Assembly: GCA_900769035.1 (NCBI GenBank)
Contig: CAAGFD010000239.1
Coordinates: forward strand, 1 to 5,459
Length of the DNA stretch: 5,459 bases
Direction: 5' to 3'
Origin: Bacteroidales bacterium
GTDB lineage: Bacteria; Bacteroidota; Bacteroidia; Bacteroidales; Paludibacteraceae
Part shown: positions 1 through 5,459 of the stretch, piece after piece
Layout of the letters: each line of letters begins with the position of its first letter
Numbering within the stretch: position 1 is the stretch's first letter
The notes under the pieces: model-generated
The model's database searches: none
What the model was told of the DNA's origin: nothing
Seen by the model: only the letters and a program-made list of their open reading frames with translations
Position numbers and translations under genes: made by a program

Positions 1-1
1 A

Positions 2-1465
2 TCAGATATATTTGCCTATGAGTTTTTAGATGCCGAAGGCGTAATTGACGTTAAATTTCTTAAAGAGAACACACAAATACCATTAGATTCCAATTATTTA
101 GGTAAAATATTGATAATAATTTCAGACGAAAATTACAGAAATGATTTATACGATTATATAAATCACAAACGATCTAAAGGATATAATACTGAAATAGTAT
201 CTATAAATGATATTAAAAAAATTATGGAGTCTCAAAATTTAACAGCAGAAATATTAAGAAATTATTTATACAATAAATACCATAATACAAATATTCATAA
301 TAGACCTAAATTCCTATTGCTAATTGGTAATTATGAAGACATACCATATTCTTTGAGTAATGGAACTAACAACGATGCTTCTGGAAATTTTTATTCTGAT
401 ATATATTATGGATGTTTAAATTCTCTTCAAACTAGACAAGAATCAGATTTATACCCTGAAATGTTTGTAGGTCGATGGCCTATTTCTTCTATCAACCAAT
501 TAAAAATAGCTATAAATAAAACAATAACATTTGAAAACTCTATTAACGAATTTCCAGAATTATATAACATAATGTTATTATCAGGAATTGAGAATGACGC
601 TGATTCTATCAATATTATAGAAGAAAAAAAACATCTCGCAATCTCTTATATTAACAACATTTTAAATCAAAAATTTTTATATCAAAACATCAGTACTTAT
701 GATGGAAGAAACTATATTAACAAAACCAACTCAATAAAAAATATATTAAAACAAAATATGAACTCAGATTTATGGATGTTTATATACTATGGACACGGAA
801 GCAATAGTTCATTAGGCAATCCTATTTCATTAAAAGGAACTGAGTTATCTAAATTTTATTATTCAACAATTCCTCCAATTGCATTATCATTCGCATGTTT
901 AACAAACAGAATAGATTCTTATTGGTCAGATTCTTTATGTTATGGCAAAAATTGGCTTTTAAATAATTCATTATCCGGAGGTGTATTACATTACGGAGCA
1001 ACCGGAATGTGTTATACAAATTTATCCGAACAGCTCTTAAAATATGTTGCTGGTCTTTTAAATGCTAATGTAAAAAAATCAATAGCAATGCCTCTACAAA
1101 TTGGAGCTGCTAAATTTTACGCTAATAGTAAAAATGATCAAACAAGAGATCAAGCGGAAAAACACTGCATCTATGGAGATCCTTCTTTGTTGATTTTCGG
1201 CGATTCAAATACAATCATTGCACCTCAAAACAGTAAACAAGCAATTTCTGAAATAACAACAATTTTTAACATTGAATTAATTAATAAGTACTTTGAAGAT
1301 AATTCCGATTATTATGTATATGATGTAAATGGAAAATTATTGTATAGAGATCATATAAATCATACAACAATAGATAAAATAAATTTACTTCCTTCGGGAG
1401 TATATTTTATTTCGATAAGAAATAAAAATTATATAAATACACACAAAATAGTTATTAATCACTAA
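2..1465 (+). CDS. C25 (gingipain-family) cysteine peptidase with T9SS sorting domain, 5'-partial
   Basis: The frame is open from base 2 to the stop at 1463-1465, giving 487 visible residues; the beginning, including any signal peptide, is outside the window. The TTG at 110 is an internal Leu codon in a beta strand, not a start. Family C25 peptidases are secreted endopeptidases using a His/Cys pair. Visible family signatures, in order, are the LLLIGNYEDIP strand (about 317-349), the PEMFVGRWP segment (460-482), YYGHG with the putative catalytic His at 794-796, SFACLTN with the putative catalytic Cys at 896-898, and YGDPSLLIFG near 1171-1200. From about 1217 to the end lies a sequence like a type A T9SS C-terminal domain (YDVNGKLLYR, then LPSGVYFISI, then a basic THKIVI end), so the product is probably exported across the outer membrane and held on the surface or released. 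No Ig-like domain seems to fit between catalytic and sorting domains, unlike in gingipains. PorU, the C25-family T9SS sortase, is an alternative, but the context does not favour it. Substrate specificity cannot be read from the sequence. Confidence 0.9.
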   Translation, partial: SDIFAYEFLDAEGVIDVKFLKENTQIPLDSNYLGKILIIISDENYRNDLYDYINHKRSKGYNTEIVSINDIKKIMESQNLTAEILRNYLYNKYHNTNIHNRPKFLLLIGNYEDIPYSLSNGTNNDASGNFYSDIYYGCLNSLQTRQESDLYPEMFVGRWPISSINQLKIAINKTITFENSINEFPELYNIMLLSGIENDADSINIIEEKKHLAISYINNILNQKFLYQNISTYDGRNYINKTNSIKNILKQNMNSDLWMFIYYGHGSNSSLGNPISLKGTELSKFYYSTIPPIALSFACLTNRIDSYWSDSLCYGKNWLLNNSLSGGVLHYGATGMCYTNLSEQLLKYVAGLLNANVKKSIAMPLQIGAAKFYANSKNDQTRDQAEKHCIYGDPSLLIFGDSNTIIAPQNSKQAISEITTIFNIELINKYFEDNSDYYVYDVNGKLLYRDHINHTTIDKINLLPSGVYFISIRNKNYINTHKIVINH

Positions 1466-1478
1466 AATATTTAGTCTT

Positions 1479-2120
1479 ATGAAAAGGTTTCTCATTCCAA
1501 TAATTTTAGTAATGTTTGTAACAACATTGTTTGTAAGTTGTCCTCACAAACCTATATATCCTCTTCAACCGGAAGATACAATTACGAAAGATACTATCAT
1601 TCCTCCTGAAGATAGTCTATATAATTATGTATCAGAAGAATATTTAAGGAATTATATGCCTTTCAATGTCGGCACAAAATTCATTTATCTTTGCGAAAAA
1701 GATAGTATTACGGATACTCTTGAATTAACATTGGACCAAAATCTTTTATGGCGAGAATATTGGTTTAAAGAAATTGATTTCAGATTTGAATATGACATTG
1801 AAGAAACATATATAATATACCATTTAAATAACAGCGAAAAAAATATAATATCATTTGTGTATGACATTTATACATCTGTCAAAAAAGACAATCCATACGC
1901 ACGAGTGATGAGCTCTTATGAATTTAATTCATTAACAACACAAGACTGTATAAGCATTGAAGATTATTGTGAATGCAACAATAAAGAGTGTTTAAAAGAA
2001 GGCTGTATAATTGACAGAATTGAAGTACACAAAGACGGGAATTTATATGCAATTCTCGAGCAAGGAACCGGTATCATACAATTTTTAGATAACGAAGGGA
2101 ATATTTGGAAACTTAAATAA
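1479..2120 (+). CDS. Predicted lipoprotein of unknown function, Cys-rich C-terminal region
   Basis: This is a 213-residue protein whose family I do not recognise. The N-terminus is a lipoprotein signal: MKR, a hydrophobic stretch (residues 4-19), and a relaxed lipobox LFVSC with Cys21 as the probable lipidated residue. A Pro/Asp/Thr-rich linker follows (about 22-48). The globular part begins near YLRNYMPFNVGTKFIY (55-70) and ends in a beta-rich segment, EQGTGIIQFL to WKLK. Apart from Cys21 there are Cys at 72, 157, 164, 166, 171 and 176; the last five form a C-x6-C-x-C-x4-C-x4-C cluster that could form disulfides or bind metal. The ATG at 1479 is chosen because it begins the signal peptide; no Shine-Dalgarno is seen. 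It starts 13 bases after the C25 peptidase stop and shares its very low GC, so the two are probably one operon. A partner, anchor or inhibitor of the peptidase is possible but unproven. Confidence 0.8.
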   Translation: MKRFLIPIILVMFVTTLFVSCPHKPIYPLQPEDTITKDTIIPPEDSLYNYVSEEYLRNYMPFNVGTKFIYLCEKDSITDTLELTLDQNLLWREYWFKEIDFRFEYDIEETYIIYHLNNSEKNIISFVYDIYTSVKKDNPYARVMSSYEFNSLTTQDCISIEDYCECNNKECLKEGCIIDRIEVHKDGNLYAILEQGTGIIQFLDNEGNIWKLK

Positions 2121-2132
2121 CAAAAAAATCAT

Positions 2133-2140
2133 TATCTTTG
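2133..2140 (+). promoter_or_regulatory. Bacteroidota -7 promoter box (TATCTTTG) for ansA
   Basis: TATCTTTG matches the Bacteroidota -7 consensus TAnnTTTG exactly and is followed by C. It begins 12 bases after the lipoprotein stop codon and would give a leader of about 50 bases before the ansA ATG at 2198. The -33 element is weak: the nearest TTTG (2104-2107) is 25 bases upstream, longer than the usual spacing of about 20. The call rests on the -7 match and its position. Confidence 0.6.
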
Positions 2141-2144
2141 CAGA

Positions 2145-2156
2145 GGAAATATTTCC
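2145..2156. repeat. 12-base perfect palindrome at the predicted ansA transcription start
   Basis: GGAAATATTTCC is its own reverse complement and begins four bases after the -7 box, about where transcription should start. It could be an operator half-site pair or a small 5' hairpin, but short AT-rich palindromes also arise by chance. The symmetry does not extend beyond 12 bases. Confidence 0.35.
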
Positions 2157-2197
2157 AATAACAATTATCGAAAAAACGGACCGAAAACCGACTATTT

Positions 2198-3232
2198 ATG
2201 GAAAGACAAAGTTCTGTATTACTTATATTTACAGGTGGTACGATAAGTATGGGAGAGAATAGTAACAATCACTCATTATCTCCACTCGACACCAAACAAG
2301 TATTGAGTTTCATACCCGAATTGAGTATGTTACATGTAAATATTTCATCAGTATCATTTACCCCGCTTATAGATTCCAGTGACATACAACCCTCCAATTG
2401 GATAGAAATAGCACAATTGATAGAGAAGTACTATAACGACTATGATGGTTTTGTAGTATTACACGGTACCGACACGATGGCTTATTCTGCAGCGGCTCTA
2501 TCATTTATGCTATCCAACCTCACAAAGCCTGTTATCTTTACCGGTTCACAGCTCCCTGTTGGTGTGCTTCGCAGCGACGCCAAAGAGAACCTCATTACGG
2601 CAATAGAAATTGCAGCGGCTAAAAACGAAAATGGCGAGGCAATGGTTCCGGAAGTATGTCTTTTTTTTGAGGACAAGTTGATGCGTGGCAACCGTACCAC
2701 AAAACGTAATGCCGAAGATTTCAATGCTTTTGCATCGTTCAACTACCCGGAATTGGCACGTGCCGGCGTACACATGAAATATTATAACCATAATATTCAT
2801 AGAGAAGAAAGTAAAGAGCCGCTATCTATTGCGACTCACTTCAGCACCGATGTAGTAATCCTGAAGCTCTTCCCGGGAATCACTGAGTCTACCGTAAGAG
2901 CAATATATAACATACCGGGTATTAGGGCTGTAGTACTTGAAAGTTTCGGATCGGGTAACGCACCTACCCGCCAATGGCTTTGCGACGCCATTAAAGAAGC
3001 TACCGACAAAGGCATCATCACAGTAAACGTATCGCAATGCAGAGCAGGAAGTGTGGAGATGGGCAGATACGAAGCCAGCGTTAATTTGATAAACGCCGGT
3101 GTTGTTTCGGGTTACGACATAACTACGGAAGCAGCCACGGCAAAACTTATGTTCCTTTTAGGAAAATATAACGACCCTGAAATTATAAAGGAGAAAATGA
3201 ACGAACCGCTCAGAGGGGAAATGACTAAATAA
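2198..3232 (+). CDS. ansA: Type I (cytosolic) L-asparaginase
   Basis: This 344-residue protein is full length for type I asparaginases, which hydrolyse L-asparagine to aspartate and ammonia. There is no signal peptide, so it should be cytosolic. The first signature, FTGGTI (residues 11-16), carries the nucleophile Thr15. The substrate-binding DSSD motif is at 59-62. The second signature, LHGTDTMAYSAAAL (88-101), carries Thr91 and Asp92. The catalytic Lys is most likely Lys169 in RGNRTTK (163-169). The C-terminal domain has LESFGSGNAP (248-257), NVSQCRAGSV (277-286) and an LRGEMTK end. Cys281 lies in the segment aligned by eye with the allosteric-site Cys of E. coli AnsA, so allosteric activation by asparagine is possible but not shown. 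The start fits because FTGGTI follows ten residues after Met1, as in the family. Its own promoter candidate lies in the 77-base spacer upstream. GC content is clearly higher than in the two preceding genes. Confidence 0.96.
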   Translation: MERQSSVLLIFTGGTISMGENSNNHSLSPLDTKQVLSFIPELSMLHVNISSVSFTPLIDSSDIQPSNWIEIAQLIEKYYNDYDGFVVLHGTDTMAYSAAALSFMLSNLTKPVIFTGSQLPVGVLRSDAKENLITAIEIAAAKNENGEAMVPEVCLFFEDKLMRGNRTTKRNAEDFNAFASFNYPELARAGVHMKYYNHNIHREESKEPLSIATHFSTDVVILKLFPGITESTVRAIYNIPGIRAVVLESFGSGNAPTRQWLCDAIKEATDKGIITVNVSQCRAGSVEMGRYEASVNLINAGVVSGYDITTEAATAKLMFLLGKYNDPEIIKEKMNEPLRGEMTK

Positions 3233-3267
3233 GCACTTCCATTATGGGTGTGTTGTTGTAAAACAAT

Positions 3268-4194
3268 ATGAATCATAACTCAAATAAATACAAATACACG
3301 CTATCGCAGAAAATTATTTTCACTGCCATAGCGTGTATTATTTTTTCCTCAGTTATATTCAACAAATTTTATTCGGGCAAAAACAGTGATACTTTTATGC
3401 CGGACTCTGCATTAATAGCACGAGTAGAGGCATTCGAAAATTCCTTAATTCCGATAGATACTGCAAGATTTCATTCATATAATAACAATTACCCCTCGCA
3501 TTCTTCATCATCAGAAGCAACTCTACCGCCCAAAAGATTATTTTGTTTTAACCCGAACGAAATAGACAGTTTCGGGATGTTGGAACTTGGGTTTCAACCA
3601 TATATGGCACATAATGCACTGCAATATCGCAGGCGAGGAGGCAGTATTAACAACGAGCGAAAATTCAAACAAATATTCAATATCGACACGGCACTTATAA
3701 CGGAGTTGCGACCATATACTCTTTACCCCTCGCCGGAAAATATTGTCGATAGCACTAAAATAAAACACCAAAAGCACTATTTTACTTTTGACCTAAATAC
3801 CGCAGACACACTCACGCTAAGTCAATTACCAGGTATAGGCATAGGAAGGGCAAAGATGATAATCAATTATAAGCGCAAATTGGGAGGCTACACAAGTGCG
3901 CAGCAACTCCTTGAAATAGAAGAGATACCGGACAGCATCATCACACCACTAATGCAGTATGCCACCGCTAATCTCGATTCAATAAAGACGATAAAGATAA
4001 ACAAAACAAGTATAAGAGGCTTGCTCAATCACCCTTACATAAACTACGACCAAGCCAAAGAGATTTATCAATTGCGTTGGGACAAAGCGCACAACGGCAC
4101 ACTGAAAGAAGAAGATTTACGTCAACTAAAACAATTAACACCCACAGAATTAAATAAACTACTCCCCTATCTCGACTTTACAACCTACAAATAA
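3268..4194 (+). CDS. Membrane-anchored helix-hairpin-helix (ComEA-like) protein
   Basis: This is a 308-residue protein with one predicted N-terminal membrane segment (about 15-32, after a short Lys-containing tail) and no cleavage site I trust, so the rest is probably periplasmic. A low-complexity Ser/Asn/Pro stretch (about 70-88) leads into three HhH-type units. Unit 1 (about 93-150) is degenerate, with FNPNEID and QYRRRGGS but no classic hairpin. Unit 2 (about 173-232) is the clearest, with FDLNTAD, the hairpin LPGIGIGRA (187-195), IINYKRKLGGY and a LLEIEEI helix. Unit 3 (about 240-302) has IKINKTS, HPYINYDQAKEIYQLR and LLPYLDF. HhH hairpins bind DNA backbone without sequence specificity; in ComEA they capture DNA during transformation. 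A DNA-binding or uptake role here is inferred from the domain only, and no other com gene is in the window. It begins 35 bases after ansA and may be co-transcribed, as no separate promoter was seen. No Shine-Dalgarno precedes the ATG. Confidence 0.85.
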   Translation: MNHNSNKYKYTLSQKIIFTAIACIIFSSVIFNKFYSGKNSDTFMPDSALIARVEAFENSLIPIDTARFHSYNNNYPSHSSSSEATLPPKRLFCFNPNEIDSFGMLELGFQPYMAHNALQYRRRGGSINNERKFKQIFNIDTALITELRPYTLYPSPENIVDSTKIKHQKHYFTFDLNTADTLTLSQLPGIGIGRAKMIINYKRKLGGYTSAQQLLEIEEIPDSIITPLMQYATANLDSIKTIKINKTSIRGLLNHPYINYDQAKEIYQLRWDKAHNGTLKEEDLRQLKQLTPTELNKLLPYLDFTTYK

Positions 4195-4200
4195 AAAGTC

Positions 4201-4234
4201 AAGGAAATAACTCATCGGATATTCCTTCGTTTTC
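4201..4234 (+). terminator. Weak candidate terminator after the HhH gene
   Basis: AAGGAA (4201-4206) pairs with TTCCTT (4222-4227), and after a one-base bulge TA (4208-4209) pairs with TA (4220-4221). The hairpin begins six bases after the stop codon and is followed by CG and a short TTTT run. The stem is short and AT-rich, so it is only a candidate for ending the ansA-HhH transcript. Confidence 0.3.
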
Positions 4235-4240
4235 AACAGA

Positions 4241-4302
4241 CGATTTTTCGCCATGGCATAACAAAGCAAGCTTTGTTCTGCTCATCTGGCTTGCCAAAAA
4301 CG
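4241..4302. repeat. Imperfect inverted repeat between converging genes
   Basis: The core is a perfect 7-base stem, AACAAAG (4260-4266) with CTTTGTT (4271-4277), around a CAAG loop. Outside it, GGCA (4255-4258) can pair with TGCC (4292-4295), TTTTT (4244-4248) with AAAAA (4296-4300), and CG with CG (4241-4242, 4301-4302), with unpaired bases between. It lies between two genes that end toward each other, so it could slow or stop transcription from both sides, but neither side has the T tract of a classical terminator. It may also be a copy of a dispersed intergenic repeat, which cannot be judged from one window. Confidence 0.4.
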
Positions 4303-4343
4303 TTCTTATAAAAAATGCAACCAAAAAAGGATACTATGATAGG

Positions 4344-5321
4344 CTATTTTTCAAATAGCAAATCAACAATATTATCGTTTTCCGCCCCGAGAATATATAC
4401 ATCTACGGGATTATTTTTCAGCACTTCAGCCACTGCATCTCTTTCAAAAGGCACTCCGACAAATTTTTCGTAAAAAGGCTCCAAATCGCCATGAGTAAAG
4501 AAGTCGCCATTAAAAAACATATTGGCTATAACTCCCTTCTTAACATCCACTTTTGCATTGATAACTCCGCACGGATACCTTTTTTTATTACAAAAAGAGT
4601 AAGGCGGATTATTGCCCTTCATCCAGTCGTCCGACAAGAAAAATGCCTCCATTGAGCGGACAATATCATACTCTTCATCTGTCAGAAATACTTCATCCGG
4701 CGCAATAGAATGCTCAAGATGCCTCATCAGCTCTTCTCTACTGATTTCCAAAGAATCTCCCACATTGATAACTCGCTGACGCACACTCTCTATTCCCTTG
4801 GAGATAAGCTTCTCATTATCCGGCGTAATACAGCGCACAAGGGTGTCGATATCCGTATTATACATCAGAGTACCATGAAGTATCGAGCCATATTCATTTT
4901 TCAAATAAGAATTTCCCGAGAATTTTTTCCCCTTAAAAAGAAGGTCATTACGTCCGGAAAGCTCCACATCCAAATTCAATAATTTAAACGCATCCGCCAC
5001 TTGAATCAACGAAGATTGAAACACTTTATCCCTACTTTGTGATCGACGCAGAAAAGTAAACATAAAGCACCCCTCATCGGCATAAATAGTACCACCACCA
5101 CTATGCCGCCTATATATTTTCACACCGATACGCTTTACATAATCCATATTCACCTCACCCTCAATCAATTGATGCCTACCACATACTATTGCAGGAAAAA
5201 TATCCCAGATAAAAAACAACTCTTTATCTCTCCATTTCGAAGAATTAAGCAAATATTTTTCCAAAGCCAAATAAAAAGAAACCGATTGACGGCCAAACTT
5301 AGTGAGATTCAGTGTATTCAT
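4344..5321 (-). CDS. lplA: Lipoate-protein ligase A
   Basis: This 325-residue protein is the expected length for a bacterial LplA with both domains. The enzyme activates free lipoate with ATP and attaches it to a lysine of the lipoyl domains of 2-oxoacid dehydrogenases and GcvH; it acts in the cytosol. Key motifs are RRHSGGGTIYADEG (residues 71-84), the lipoate/ATP-binding loop with the usual R-x-SGGG pattern, and SGRNDLLFKGKKFSGNSYL (122-140), which holds Lys133, matching the catalytic Lys of the family's K-[FI]-SG-[NS] motif. HGTLMYNTDI (149-158) is also conserved. From about 245 to 325 comes the small C-terminal accessory domain (GVINAKVDVKKGVIANMFFNGDFF onward), so this is the two-domain form. 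The ATG at 5321-5319 fits the family's N-terminus. The gene is monocistronic as far as visible and converges with the HhH gene. A promoter candidate lies about 30 bases upstream. Octanoyltransferases (LipM/LipL) share the fold, but this motif set and the accessory domain favour LplA. Confidence 0.93.
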   Translation of the reverse strand: MNTLNLTKFGRQSVSFYLALEKYLLNSSKWRDKELFFIWDIFPAIVCGRHQLIEGEVNMDYVKRIGVKIYRRHSGGGTIYADEGCFMFTFLRRSQSRDKVFQSSLIQVADAFKLLNLDVELSGRNDLLFKGKKFSGNSYLKNEYGSILHGTLMYNTDIDTLVRCITPDNEKLISKGIESVRQRVINVGDSLEISREELMRHLEHSIAPDEVFLTDEEYDIVRSMEAFFLSDDWMKGNNPPYSFCNKKRYPCGVINAKVDVKKGVIANMFFNGDFFTHGDLEPFYEKFVGVPFERDAVAEVLKNNPVDVYILGAENDNIVDLLFEK

Positions 5322-5351
5322 GGTTATATATAATATCTAAAATTTATCGTG

Positions 5352-5359
5352 CAAAGGTA
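5352..5359 (-). promoter_or_regulatory. Bacteroidota -7 promoter box (TACCTTTG) for lplA
   Basis: Read on the - strand this is TACCTTTG, an exact match to TAnnTTTG, followed by C. It lies 30 bases upstream of the lplA ATG, giving a leader of about 25 bases. The nearest TTTG-like -33 element (5387-5390) is 27 bases away, longer than usual, so the -33 half is weak. Confidence 0.55.
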
Positions 5360-5459
5360 ATAAAAAAAATAGAAATTATAAAGGCACAAACTTCATTATC
5401 GATACTACTACAAAAAAACAATAAAAAAGAGATGATAATGGATTAAAAAACACACAACA

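Noticed and set aside
110..112. TTG at 110 as the start codon of the C25 peptidase
   Set aside because: The same frame is open and protein-like back to base 2, and the codon falls inside a conserved beta strand, so it is an internal Leu.
2104..2107. TTTG as the -33 element of the ansA promoter
   Set aside because: It is 25 bases from the -7 box, longer than the usual spacing of about 20, and lies within the lipoprotein coding region.
2482..3037. Several - strand open frames inside ansA
   Set aside because: They overlap one another and a full-length asparaginase with all catalytic motifs; their sequences look like shadow translations.
3538..3777. - strand open frame inside the HhH gene
   Set aside because: It is antisense to the coherent HhH protein and has no domain or start context.
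4710..5333. Two + strand open frames (4710-4982 and 5103-5333) opposite lplA
   Set aside because: They lie antisense to a well-supported ligase gene, show no recognisable domain, and the second runs over the lplA start and upstream region.
5360..5459. A-rich right edge as a possible gene start or RNA gene
   Set aside because: No open frame of useful length, no tRNA-like folding and no hairpin was seen; it reads as an upstream spacer.

Overview
The window looks like chromosomal DNA of a low-GC Bacteroidota, most likely order Bacteroidales, with a type IX secretion system (T9SS). Three things support this: a peptidase of the gingipain family (C25) ending in a T9SS C-terminal sorting domain, TAnnTTTG-type promoter boxes, and start codons that lack Shine-Dalgarno sequences. 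No RNA gene, CRISPR array, insertion sequence, attachment site or origin was seen.

Left block (1-2120, + strand, very AT-rich). The window opens inside a C25 cysteine peptidase gene. Its frame is open back to base 2, so the true start and the signal peptide lie upstream. The His and Cys of the catalytic dyad and the C-terminal sorting domain are visible. A 213-residue predicted lipoprotein with a C-terminal cysteine cluster follows 13 bases later and is probably co-transcribed. The pair reads as a cell-surface module.

Middle block (2121-4194, + strand, richer in GC). A 77-base spacer holds a perfect TAnnTTTG box and a 12-base palindrome. It leads into a complete cytosolic type I L-asparaginase (ansA). 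After 35 bases comes a membrane-anchored protein with three helix-hairpin-helix (HhH) units, the last two clear and the first degenerate. The two genes may share a transcript but have no obvious functional link.

Right block (4195-5459). A 149-base spacer between converging genes contains two weak inverted repeats and no convincing classical terminator. A complete lipoate-protein ligase A gene (lplA) lies on the - strand. A TACCTTTG box upstream of its start is a good promoter candidate. The last 100 bases (5360-5459) are A-rich and hold no gene I can support.

The genes do not form one pathway: a secreted-protease/lipoprotein pair sits beside three housekeeping-type genes. I found no convincing evidence of a new multi-gene system. 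The most unusual parts are the protease-lipoprotein pair and its different base composition.
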